Positions 56,023 to 64,000 of a stretch of 64,000 nucleotides of DNA are shown in pieces. Every line of letters begins with the position of its first letter. Within the stretch, counting starts at the first letter, position 1. The notes under the pieces were generated by a model. That model was given only the letters and a program-made list of their open reading frames with translations, made no database searches and was not told the DNA's origin. The DNA is taken from positions 1,241,401 to 1,305,400 of the forward strand of contig CP143625.1 of NCBI GenBank assembly GCA_036362785.1. Direction: 5' to 3'. The translations under genes were made by a program, and so were the position numbers. This DNA is from a beta proteobacterium MWH-UniP1 (GTDB lineage Bacteria > Pseudomonadota > Gammaproteobacteria > Burkholderiales > Burkholderiaceae_A).

Positions 56023-57523
56023 CCGTAGAACCCCCCGCTTCTGTTGTTTCGTCGGCAAACCAGTGCGCACGCGCCTTCATGATCAACTCTTTTGCGCGGC
56101 CCTCTTCCATCGAGGCGATTTCCATCAACTCATCCACGCCAAGGTCGGCAAGATCATCACGGGTATAGATTTTTGCGTCGGCAAGTTTCACCGCCAAATC
56201 ACGATCCATGCCGTCGAGATCCAACAGATCCTGAGCTGTGGTTTCTAACTTCTCTTCTTGAACGATCGCTGCAGTCAGCAGCGAGTTACGCGCACGATTG
56301 CGAAGCTCATTCACGGTGTCTTCGTCAAACGCTTCGATTTCAAGCATTTCACTCACGGGCACATAGGCCACTTCCTCGAGTGTAGAGAAGCCCTCGTCGA
56401 TCAGAATATCGGCGACCTCCCCATCCACATCGAGTTTTTCCATGAAGGTCTGACGCAGGGCCTGACGCTCAGTCTCAGATTTCTCAGCCGATTCATCGGC
56501 TGTCATGATGTTGATCTGCCAGCCGGTTAGGTCAGACGCAAGGCGCACGTTTTGCCCGCCGCGGCCAATCGCCACAGCAAGCTCGGCTTCGTCGACCACC
56601 ACATCCATGGCATGACGCTCTTCGTCCACCACAATCGAGGACACATTTGCTGGTGCCAAGGCACCAATCACAAACTCAGCCGGATCTTCCGACCAGAGCA
56701 CGATGTCCACACGCTCACCAGCCAACTCGTGGGTGACCGCCTGTACGCGAGAACCACGAACACCAACGCAAGTACCGATTGGATCAATACGACGATCCGC
56801 CGTAAAGACCGCGATCTTGGCGCGCACGCCCGGGTCACGGGCTGCGGATTTGATGATGAGCATGCCCTGCTCAATCTCGGGCACTTCCATCTCAAAGAGT
56901 TTCATGATGAATTCAGGGGCGGTGCGCGACAAAATAATCTGCGGGCCACGCTGTGTGCGCTCGACACGCTGCATATAAGCGCGCACACGATCACCAGGGC
57001 GGAGATTCTCTTTCGGAATCATCTGGTCTCGGGGCAGACGGGCTTCAATCTTGCCGGACTCCACAATGACATCACCGCGCTCAAGACGCTTGACGGTGCC
57101 GTTGATGATGACTTCGCCACGCTCTAAAAAGTCTTTCAGGATTTGCTCGCGCTCGGCCTCGCGGATGCGCTGCAAAATCACCTGCTTGGCGGCCTGGGCA
57201 CCGATTCGACCGAACTCAATGGGCTCGAGCTCTTCTTCAATGAAGTCACCCACTTCGATATCCGGAATTTGTTTGCGGGCCTCGGTCAGAATGATCTGCA
57301 AATCGTGATCTTCTAACTCACCATCTGGCACGACTTGCCAACGGCGAAAGCTCTCGTACTCACCCGATGTCTGGTCAATCGAGACACGAACATCCACCTC
57401 GTCGGTGAAACGCTTCTTGGTGGCAGATGCCAAGGCGCTCTCCAGCGCTTGGAACACAATGCTTCGCTCAACGTTTTTTTCACGGGCGAGTGCATCGGCC
57501 AACATTAATAATTCACGACTCAT
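56012..57523 (-). CDS. nusA: Transcription termination/antitermination factor NusA
   Basis: 503-residue NusA. N-terminal RNA polymerase-binding domain ([20 protein letters not shown]), S1 domain ([19 protein letters not shown]), then two KH domains with [20 protein letters not shown] and [20 protein letters not shown], and C-terminal acidic HhH repeats ([37 protein letters not shown]). Upstream is rimP and downstream overlaps infB, the standard operon. Confidence 0.97.
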   Translation of the reverse strand: MSRELLMLADALAREKNVERSIVFQALESALASATKKRFTDEVDVRVSIDQTSGEYESFRRWQVVPDGELEDHDLQIILTEARKQIPDIEVGDFIEEELEPIEFGRIGAQAAKQVILQRIREAEREQILKDFLERGEVIINGTVKRLERGDVIVESGKIEARLPRDQMIPKENLRPGDRVRAYMQRVERTQRGPQIILSRTAPEFIMKLFEMEVPEIEQGMLIIKSAARDPGVRAKIAVFTADRRIDPIGTCVGVRGSRVQAVTHELAGERVDIVLWSEDPAEFVIGALAPANVSSIVVDEERHAMDVVVDEAELAVAIGRGGQNVRLASDLTGWQINIMTADESAEKSETERQALRQTFMEKLDVDGEVADILIDEGFSTLEEVAYVPVSEMLEIEAFDEDTVNELRNRARNSLLTAAIVQEEKLETTAQDLLDLDGMDRDLAVKLADAKIYTRDDLADLGVDELMEIASMEEGRAKELIMKARAHWFADETTEAGGSTDGR

Positions 57524-57534
57524 TCGTTTCTCTC

Positions 57535-57993
57535 CTAAAACTTGTACTCAGGCACCAGACGGGCCCGCTCGACATCACTGATCTCAAAATTCAATTGCAT
57601 CATCTCGCCACCCTTGCCTTCGTACTCCATCGAGAGTTCTCCCGAAGGCGAGACACGCAACACCCCTTCAAAATTCCGTCGGCCTTCCAGCGGCATGCGA
57701 AGCCGAAGCTTGATCGGCAGGCCAGCAAAACGCACATAGTGGGCATGCTTGGTGAGCGGCCGATCCATTCCCGGAGACGACACCTCTAGGCGCTGGAAAT
57801 CAAAACCCTCGACCGGAAGCAGATGCACCAGCTGCCGAGATAGCGATTCACAATCGTCAACGGTGATGAGCTTGTCGATGTCGAGCGAATCGATATAAAC
57901 GCGCATGACACCACCTGGAGTTCTCTCCAAGTCAATGAGCTCAAAGCCCAAGTCTTGCGCGGCCGTGCCGACCACCTGCCAAAGATCTGCCAT
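57535..57993 (-). CDS. rimP: Ribosome maturation factor RimP
   Basis: 152 residues. Needed for 30S maturation. Matches the family with [37 protein letters not shown] and [20 protein letters not shown], followed by the C-terminal beta-barrel. It heads nusA-infB; the nusA start is 11 bases downstream. The 140 bases between it and rluB include a bidirectional hairpin. Confidence 0.95.
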   Translation of the reverse strand: MADLWQVVGTAAQDLGFELIDLERTPGGVMRVYIDSLDIDKLITVDDCESLSRQLVHLLPVEGFDFQRLEVSSPGMDRPLTKHAHYVRFAGLPIKLRLRMPLEGRRNFEGVLRVSPSGELSMEYEGKGGEMMQLNFEISDVERARLVPEYKF

Positions 57994-58035
57994 CCTGCCT
58001 AACCCACCACCTAACGACTATTTCTGTTTTTGGCA

Positions 58036-58070
58036 AAAAAAATGGGCTCCGGTTTGAAGCCCATTTATTT
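58036..58070 (-). terminator. Terminator hairpin after rluB
   Basis: On the minus strand AAATGGGCT-N9-AGCCCATTT is followed by a run of T, a clear intrinsic terminator 60-100 bases after the rluB stop and before rimP. On the plus strand it also ends in T-rich DNA, so it could work in either direction. It separates scpB-rluB from the rimP-nusA-infB transcript. Confidence 0.8.
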
Positions 58071-58133
58071 TTGCTATGTCCTTGATTTTACAAGAGAGAT
58101 CGGCTTTAAGCAATCTCTTTCGAGCCAATCTTT

Positions 58134-59579
58134 CTAGGCTGTGGGGCCCTTTTTCCCGCGAAAGCCCCCCGGACGACCACCGCCCGGCCTGGGCGGCCCT
58201 TTCCGACCCGGACCACCGCCTGGCCGGCCCTTTTTGCCGGCACCTCCAGGCCGCTGGGGCGCAGACAGAGCACCCGACATCGGTTTGGCTGCCCCCCAAG
58301 ATGTTTGCAAGGGGTTGGGTTTTTTTGATCCCTGGCGGGGTTTGTGGCGACCGCCCAAGTGGGATAGGTGGGCATCTGGCCCGCTGGGCTGCCAGTCGTC
58401 GTCTGGGTGTGGCTCGTTGAGATCAACACCATCATCCAATGGCCGATCATCGTCGCGCTGCCGCGCCACGCTGCTTGGCGAGTGCCACTCCTGGTTTCGG
58501 TTGGGTCGAGGCCCACGGCCACCCTTCATGCCGCCAGCCCCCATCCCGGGTGCCTTTGGTCCACGGCCCGGGCCGGGACCATTTCGGCCAGCGCCACGAC
58601 GCTTGGCCTGACCCGCCTGATCCTGACCGCCGGCGCGCAGGCCAACCGACTGACACAAGGCCTGAATGTCTGGCTCGGCAAGATCCACTGATTGGCCGCG
58701 GCGAAGATTGGACGGCAAAGCGATTTGGCCGTAACGAATGCGAATCAATCGGCTAACGGTTAAGCCCACTTTTTCAAACATGCGTCGAACTTCGCGATTA
58801 CGGCCCTCGGTGATCACCACGCGAACCCAGTGGTTGGCACCCTCGCCGCCGGCGTCTTCAATGCTTTCAAACTTTGCGATGCCGTCATCGAGCTCAACGC
58901 CCTGCATTAATTCTTCGCGGGCTTCTGGCGTGAGTTCACCAAGCAGCCTGACCGCATATTCGCGCTCAACTTGAGAACGGGGATGCATGAGCCGATTGGC
59001 CAAATCACCCGATGTTGTGAAGAGCAATAAGCCTTCGGTGTTCAAGTCCAGACGGCCAACGGCAATCCAGCGGCCAAACTTTGCAGGTGGGAGTTTTTTA
59101 AAGACTGTGACCCGATGTTGGGGATCGTCACGCGTGACAATTTCACCAGCTGGCTTGTGATAAGCCAACACGCGCACGGGCGGTGGCGCGACACGAATTC
59201 GAATTGGTTTGCCGTTGACCTTGACTTGATCGGTATGCAGGATGCGCTGGCCAATATGGGCAGGCGTGCCATTGACCGATACACGGCCAGCCAGGATCAG
59301 CTCTTCCATCTCACGCCGTGAACCCACACCGGCATCGGCCAAGACCTTGTGAAGTTTTGGCGGGTCATAATCCAGACCAGCCCGCGAAGGCCCGCCCACT
59401 CTGGGACTGGTACCTTTAGCGGCATAAAACGGAATTGGATCAGCCTCTGGCTCTGCGGCCGCGGCAGCAGCACTCAATGGATCGACTGCAGTGTCTTTCG
59501 ACTCGGCCTGATCTGATGGCTCCTGAGTGCCTTGCATCTCGTCTTCCGATTCAAGGCCGTCTTGGGGTTTCATACTCAC
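58134..59579 (-). CDS. rluB: 23S rRNA pseudouridine synthase RluB with G/R/P-rich tail
   Basis: Makes pseudouridine 2605 in 23S rRNA. 481 residues, much longer than typical RluB. An acidic low-complexity leader (about 60 residues) is followed by the S4 domain ([20 protein letters not shown]), catalytic region [20 protein letters not shown] with the aspartate, and [20 protein letters not shown]. From about residue 310 the chain is Gly/Arg/Pro/Lys-rich and ends in repeated GGRPGG-type runs. GTG 59579 overlaps the scpB stop. Tail is probably disordered and RNA-binding. Confidence 0.92.
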   Translation of the reverse strand: MSMKPQDGLESEDEMQGTQEPSDQAESKDTAVDPLSAAAAAAEPEADPIPFYAAKGTSPRVGGPSRAGLDYDPPKLHKVLADAGVGSRREMEELILAGRVSVNGTPAHIGQRILHTDQVKVNGKPIRIRVAPPPVRVLAYHKPAGEIVTRDDPQHRVTVFKKLPPAKFGRWIAVGRLDLNTEGLLLFTTSGDLANRLMHPRSQVEREYAVRLLGELTPEAREELMQGVELDDGIAKFESIEDAGGEGANHWVRVVITEGRNREVRRMFEKVGLTVSRLIRIRYGQIALPSNLRRGQSVDLAEPDIQALCQSVGLRAGGQDQAGQAKRRGAGRNGPGPGRGPKAPGMGAGGMKGGRGPRPNRNQEWHSPSSVARQRDDDRPLDDGVDLNEPHPDDDWQPSGPDAHLSHLGGRHKPRQGSKKPNPLQTSWGAAKPMSGALSAPQRPGGAGKKGRPGGGPGRKGPPRPGGGRPGGFRGKKGPTA

Positions 59580-60259
59580 GGTGTGGTTTGATCTTTCTCG
59601 GAATTCTCCGAAACGTCTTGCGATTCTGGTTTTTCATCTTGCGATGGAAGTTCATCAACAACCGGGGCATCTGCAGGCGCAGCATCCGTACCGGTTTCCG
59701 ATGCAACCTCGGTCATGCCCGGCAACAAGGCCTCTGCGGTGTCGCTCCAATTTGCGTCTAACGTGGGCAACTCTTCCAAAGAACGCAGGCCAAGATCATC
59801 AAGAAAATGTCGTGTAGTGGCGTAGAGCGCTGGCCGGCCAGGTGCATCCCGATGGCCAATGGCCTCGATCCAGCCGCGGTCTTCGAGCGACTTGATCACC
59901 TGGGTGGCCACAGCAACGCCGCGAATGTCTTCGATATCACCGCGCGTCACAGGCTGGCGATAAGCAATGATGGCCAAGGTTTCCATTGTGGCGCGTGAAT
60001 AGCGCGGTGGTTTTTCATTTTTAAGTCGATCCAGATACTCGCGCATCTCAGGCCGAGTCTGAAACCGCCAGCCCGACGCCAGGGGCACCAACTCGACCCC
60101 ATGACCGACCCACTCCCGCTGAAGGTCTTCGAGCAATAGCCGGACGGTGTCGGCATCGAGTTCGTCATCAAATAGGCGCCGCAACTCAGACACAGGCATG
60201 GGCTCTGTGTGTGCGAGCAGGGCAGCCTCAAGAACTTGTTTGGCTAGGGCCGTATTCAT
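59576..60259 (-). CDS. scpB: Segregation and condensation protein ScpB
   Basis: Winged-helix kleisin partner of the SMC-ScpAB condensin. 227 residues. Seen: [59 protein letters not shown] and [19 protein letters not shown]. The last 60 residues are an acidic Pro/Ala/Glu-rich tail not shared by short ScpB proteins. ATG 60259 is the right start; longer reading runs into tRNA-Ser. ScpA is not in this window. Confidence 0.93.
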   Translation of the reverse strand: MNTALAKQVLEAALLAHTEPMPVSELRRLFDDELDADTVRLLLEDLQREWVGHGVELVPLASGWRFQTRPEMREYLDRLKNEKPPRYSRATMETLAIIAYRQPVTRGDIEDIRGVAVATQVIKSLEDRGWIEAIGHRDAPGRPALYATTRHFLDDLGLRSLEELPTLDANWSDTAEALLPGMTEVASETGTDAAPADAPVVDELPSQDEKPESQDVSENSEKDQTTP

Positions 60260-60272
60260 AGTCAATGTGTGT

Positions 60273-60363
60273 TGGCGGAGAGAGGGGGATTCGAACCCCC
60301 GATGGGCTATTAACCCATACACGCTTTCCAGGCGTGCGACTTAAACCACTCATCCATCTCTCC
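60273..60363 (-). tRNA. tRNA-Ser (GGA)
   Basis: 91 bases on the minus strand beginning GGAGAGATGGATGAGTGG and ending in encoded CCA. The anticodon stem ACGC/GCGT encloses CTGGAAA, giving anticodon GGA. A long variable arm (TATGGGTTAATAGCCCAT) is present as in class II tRNAs. It lies 14 bases upstream of scpB. Confidence 0.97.
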
Positions 60364-60528
60364 GCGAGAGGAAGACAAAGCCGCTGCCTGAACTCTATTC
60401 AGGCGGGGCCGCTTAAGCGCCGCAAGTGTAGCAGACCCCACGAATTTAAAGGAAAGGGCCTGCCGTGCGGGGACTTCCTAAACCCCCGCACAGCCAAGCC
60501 CACAGCCGAACCACCTGAACCTGAAGTG

Positions 60529-62508
60529 CTAGGTGGACTGTTTCAATTGATCCAGGATGGCTGGATTTTCCAGCGTCGAGGTGTCTTGAGTGATTTCCTC
60601 GCCCTTGGCCAAGGTGCGCAGAAGACGACGCATGATCTTGCCCGAACGGGTCTTCGGAAGGTTGTCCCCAAACCGAATTTCTTTTGGCTTGGCAATCGGA
60701 CCGATTTCCTTACCCACCCAGTTGCGCAGATCGGTGGCCACCTTCTTGGCATCCTCGCCAGAGGGACGGGCACCCTTGAGCACCACAAAGGCCACAATCG
60801 CCTCACCCGTGGTGTCATCGGGGCGGCCCACCACCGCGGCCTCGGCCACCAGGGGATTGGCCACCAGGGCGGATTCAATTTCCATGGTGCCCATACGATG
60901 CCCCGACACGTTCAACACATCATCAATACGGCCCATGATGGTGAAGTAACCGGTGTCTTTGTCACGAATCGCACCGTCGCCCGCCAGATAAAGCCGACCA
61001 CCCAGCTCTTCGGGGTAGTAGCTCTTCACGAAACGATCCGGGTCACCCCAAATTGTGCGAATCATCGAAGGCCACGGCTTTTTCACCACCAAAATGCCGC
61101 CCTGTCCGTTGGGCACATCATGGCCTGCTTCGTCAACGATCGCTGCCTGAATACCGGGGAACGGAAGCGTGCAAGAACCTGGCACTAAGGGCGTGGCACC
61201 CGGCATGGGCGTGATCATGTGACCACCCGTTTCGGTCTGCCAGAAAGTATCGACAATTGGGCAGCGGCCACCACCAACATTGTTGTAGTACCACATCCAT
61301 GCCTCTGGGTTGATCGGTTCACCCACGGAACCCAAAAGACGCAGCGACGACAAGTCGTAATTCTTCGGTGCGGTGGTGGGCGTTGCCTCGGAAGCCTTGA
61401 TCAAAGAACGAATCGCAGTGGGCGCTGTATAAAAGATCGAGACCTTGTGGTCTTGAATCATTTTCCAAAAGCGGCCTGCATCGGGATACGTTGGCACACC
61501 CTCAAACACAATCTCTGTGCCACCACAGGCCAGCGGGCCATAGGTGATGTAAGTGTGGCCAGTCACCCAACCGATATCGGCGGTACACCAGAAGACATCA
61601 TTGGCCTGCAGGTCAAAGGTGTACTTCATGGTCATGATGGCGTGAAGCAAATAGCCACCTGATGAATGCTGAACGCCTTTGGGCTTACCGGTGGATCCTG
61701 ATGTGTAGAGGATGAAGAGCGGATGCTCTGCCTCGACCCACTCCGGCTCACAGGACTCCGGCTGGCCTTTCATGATGTCGTCCATGTAGACATCACGGCC
61801 TGCGGTCATCGACACATTGCCGCCCGTGCGCCGATACACAATGACGTGTTTCACTGCCTCACAGCCACCGAGAGAGAAGGCTTCGTCAACAGCAGGCTTT
61901 AGGGGAATTGCCTTGCCGCCCCGGCACTGCTCATCAGCAGCAATGATGAGCGTGGCACCCGCATCGACCACACGCTCTTGCAGGCTTTTTGCAGAAAAGC
62001 CCCCGAACACCACCGAGTGAATCACGCCCAAACGTGCACAGGCCTGCATCGCCACCACGCCCTCAACAGACATGGGCATGTAAATCAGTGCACGGTCACC
62101 CTTTTTGTAGCCCATCGCTTTGATGGCGTTGGCCAATCGACAGACACGGTGATACAAATCTTTGTAGGTGACACGAGAGACTTCGCCGCCATCGGCTTCA
62201 AAAATTAACGCGACCTTATCGCCATTGCCGGCCTCGACATGGCGATCTAGACAGTTATAAGAAACATTTAACAGGCCATCATCGAACCATTTGTAAAACG
62301 GCGCCTTGCTGTCATCGAGTGTTTTGGTAAACGGTTTTTTCCACAGCACTTCAGCACGTGCGTGCTTGGCCCAAAAGCCCGCGTAATCGGCCTCGGCCTC
62401 TTTGCACATGGCGTTGTAGGCCTCCATGCTGCCCAGTCGTGCTTTCGATGCGAACTCTGCCGGCGGAGGGAAAATCCGGCTTTCCTGCATTACCGATTGA
62501 ATTGCCAT
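60529..62508 (-). CDS. acs: Acetyl-CoA synthetase
   Basis: AMP-forming acetate-CoA ligase, 659 residues. Seen: [20 protein letters not shown] (P-loop), [49 protein letters not shown], the hinge/Asp region [20 protein letters not shown] and [14 protein letters not shown] with the acetylation-sensitive lysine. Assimilates acetate. Divergent from the fumarase gene over a 172-base gap in which I see no clear regulator site. Confidence 0.97.
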   Translation of the reverse strand: MAIQSVMQESRIFPPPAEFASKARLGSMEAYNAMCKEAEADYAGFWAKHARAEVLWKKPFTKTLDDSKAPFYKWFDDGLLNVSYNCLDRHVEAGNGDKVALIFEADGGEVSRVTYKDLYHRVCRLANAIKAMGYKKGDRALIYMPMSVEGVVAMQACARLGVIHSVVFGGFSAKSLQERVVDAGATLIIAADEQCRGGKAIPLKPAVDEAFSLGGCEAVKHVIVYRRTGGNVSMTAGRDVYMDDIMKGQPESCEPEWVEAEHPLFILYTSGSTGKPKGVQHSSGGYLLHAIMTMKYTFDLQANDVFWCTADIGWVTGHTYITYGPLACGGTEIVFEGVPTYPDAGRFWKMIQDHKVSIFYTAPTAIRSLIKASEATPTTAPKNYDLSSLRLLGSVGEPINPEAWMWYYNNVGGGRCPIVDTFWQTETGGHMITPMPGATPLVPGSCTLPFPGIQAAIVDEAGHDVPNGQGGILVVKKPWPSMIRTIWGDPDRFVKSYYPEELGGRLYLAGDGAIRDKDTGYFTIMGRIDDVLNVSGHRMGTMEIESALVANPLVAEAAVVGRPDDTTGEAIVAFVVLKGARPSGEDAKKVATDLRNWVGKEIGPIAKPKEIRFGDNLPKTRSGKIMRRLLRTLAKGEEITQDTSTLENPAILDQLKQST

Positions 62509-62680
62509 AGTCGTGCTCCCCTTTGGATTTTTATTGGCGAGTTAGAATTCTTATGTTGCGGCGCCGCAAATCGTTTCTTGCCCAGCCAGCCTGTGTGCTT
62601 CGCGTTTCACGCGAAGTCCTACCGGTCAGACCCCGATTTCGGAACCGCTTAAAATCTACCGCAAAAAGGGGAGTTGCGCC

Positions 62681-64000
62681 ATGGCTTGTATCAAACAGCA
62701 GGATTTCATTCAAAGCATTGCTGATGCATTTCAGTACATCAGTTATTACCACCCGCTGGATTACATCAAGGCACTAGGCGCGGCCTACGAGCGTGAACAG
62801 AGTGCTGCCGCAAAAGATGCGATTGCCCAGATTTTGACCAATAGCCGAATGAGTGCAGAGGGCAAGCGGCCCATCTGCCAAGACACTGGCATTGCCACCG
62901 TATTTTTAAAAGTCGGCATGAATGTCCGCTGGGACGATGCCACCATGACCGTGACCGACATGGTGAATGAAGGCGTTCGCCAGGCCTACAACAACAAAGA
63001 CAATCTGCTGCGTGCATCGGTCTTGGCCGATCCTGCCGGCACCCGTAAAAACACCAAGGACAACACCCCTGCTGTCATCCACTACGAGATCGTGGCCGGT
63101 GATGGCATCGAAGTCATCTGCGCTGCCAAAGGCGGTGGCTCTGAGGCAAAAAGCAAATTGGTCATGCTCAACCCCAGTGATTCCATTGTGGACTGGGTGG
63201 TGAAAACCGTGCCCACCATGGGCGCAGGCTGGTGTCCTCCTGGCATTCTGGGTATCGGCATTGGCGGCACACCTGAAAAGGCGGCGCTGCTGGCCAAAGA
63301 GTCACTGATGGATGCCATCGACATGCCAGAACTTCTGGCCCGTGGGCCCAAGAACAAAGTCGAAGAACTGCGTGTCGAGATCTACAACAAGGTCAACGCA
63401 CTGGGCATTGGCGCCCAGGGCTTGGGGGGGCTGACCACCGTGGTCGACGTCAAAATTCTCGACTACCCCACCCATGCTGCGAACTTGCCAGTGGCCATGA
63501 TCCCGAACTGCGCCGCAACCCGCCACGTGCACTTTCACCTTGATGGCTCAGGACCAGCCCACCTCACGCCACCATCGCTGAACGATTGGCCCAAAATTTC
63601 CTGGTCAGCCGATGTCGAAAAATCAAAACGAATTGACCTCGACCAGCTCACCCCAGAGGAAGTCGCCTCTTGGAAACCGGGCCAGACATTGCTGCTGAAT
63701 GGAAAAATTCTGACGGGCCGCGATGCCGCCCACAAACGCATCTCCGACATGTTGTCCAAAGGCGAAAAGCTTCCCGTCGACTTTAAAAACCGCGTGATTT
63801 ACTACGTTGGTCCAGTCGACCCCGTGCGAGACGAAGTCGTGGGCCCAGCCGGTCCGACCACCGCCACCCGTATGGACAAATTCACCGAAACCATGCTGGC
63901 CCAGACCGGCCTGATTGCCATGATTGGCAAGGCCGAACGCGGCCCCGCTGCTATCGAGGCCATCAAGAAACACAAATCGGCCTACCTGATGGCCGTGGGT
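62681..64000 (+). CDS. fumA: Class I fumarate hydratase, partial (3' end beyond window)
   Basis: Fe-S-dependent class I fumarase interconverting fumarate and malate. 440 codons are visible and the frame is open to the right edge. Blocks: GKRPICQDTGIATVFLKVG, AKGGGSEAKSKL, GWCPPGILGIGIGGTPEKAA, NALGIGAQGLGGLTTVVDVK, NCAATRHVHFHLDGSG and VGPAGPTTATRMDKFTETML. The Cys residues after PICQ, WCPP and NCAA fit the 4Fe-4S ligands. GGGGAG precedes ATG 62681 by about 6 bases. Class I enzymes are oxygen-sensitive. Confidence 0.93.
   Translation, partial: MACIKQQDFIQSIADAFQYISYYHPLDYIKALGAAYEREQSAAAKDAIAQILTNSRMSAEGKRPICQDTGIATVFLKVGMNVRWDDATMTVTDMVNEGVRQAYNNKDNLLRASVLADPAGTRKNTKDNTPAVIHYEIVAGDGIEVICAAKGGGSEAKSKLVMLNPSDSIVDWVVKTVPTMGAGWCPPGILGIGIGGTPEKAALLAKESLMDAIDMPELLARGPKNKVEELRVEIYNKVNALGIGAQGLGGLTTVVDVKILDYPTHAANLPVAMIPNCAATRHVHFHLDGSGPAHLTPPSLNDWPKISWSADVEKSKRIDLDQLTPEEVASWKPGQTLLLNGKILTGRDAAHKRISDMLSKGEKLPVDFKNRVIYYVGPVDPVRDEVVGPAGPTTATRMDKFTETMLAQTGLIAMIGKAERGPAAIEAIKKHKSAYLMAVG

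Overview
The window is a chromosomal stretch of a betaproteobacterium, most likely order Burkholderiales. This is judged from gene content and order: hom-alaC-Mth938-phoH, a full ccoNOQP-GH cluster next to fnr, glnA-ntrB-ntrC, gmk-rpoZ-spoT, and scpB-rluB-rimP-nusA-infB-rbfA-truB-typA. Most of it is dense housekeeping DNA with short gaps, many 1-4 base gene overlaps and several GTG/TTG starts. The genus cannot be fixed from sequence reading alone.

Layout. 1-3186: threonine/alanine metabolism (thrC cut by the window edge, hom, alaC) on the minus strand. 3306-6529: Mth938-type protein, PIN-PhoH ATPase and an LpxR-like outer-membrane lipid A deacylase. 6557-11262: a tricarballylate-type catabolic locus, with a LysR regulator (tcuR-like), tcuA, tcuB and a Bug/TctC periplasmic receptor. 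11290-13600: a small accessory island of toxin-antitoxin material, with a HigA-type antitoxin beside a shrunken toxin remnant, an intact-looking brnT-brnA pair bracketed by a 62-bp direct repeat made of two broken vapC 3' ends, and a winged-helix/nucleotidyltransferase gene with palindromic operators. 13768-13984: tRNA-Glu and tRNA-Ala. 14130-17909: folD, oligopeptidase A and exonuclease III.

17936-27918: a complete cbb3 oxidase locus (copper-handling SafE-like protein, ccoI, ccoS, ccoNOQP, ccoG, ccoH, one small unknown membrane protein) ending in fnr. FNR-type boxes lie before ccoN and fnr. A third lies at 43688, before a nitronate monooxygenase-like gene followed by B12-dependent nrdJ, so respiration, fnr itself and oxygen-independent dNTP synthesis may share one low-oxygen regulon. 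27977-31985: nitrogen-control operon glnA-ntrB-ntrC with a sigma-54 promoter and three NtrC-like sites. 32243-43016: hemW, rdgB, rph, yicC, gmk, rpoZ, spoT, pmbA, mog, a secreted nuclease, a site-2-type protease and a thioesterase.

47494-60259: a long minus-strand block running scpB-rluB-rimP-nusA-infB-rbfA-truB-typA-gmhA-relA, so relA and spoT lie within about 11 kb of each other. 60273-64000: tRNA-Ser, acs, and a class I fumarase cut by the right edge. The least ordinary DNA is the toxin-antitoxin island. I saw no CRISPR array, phage genes, transposase or integrase.
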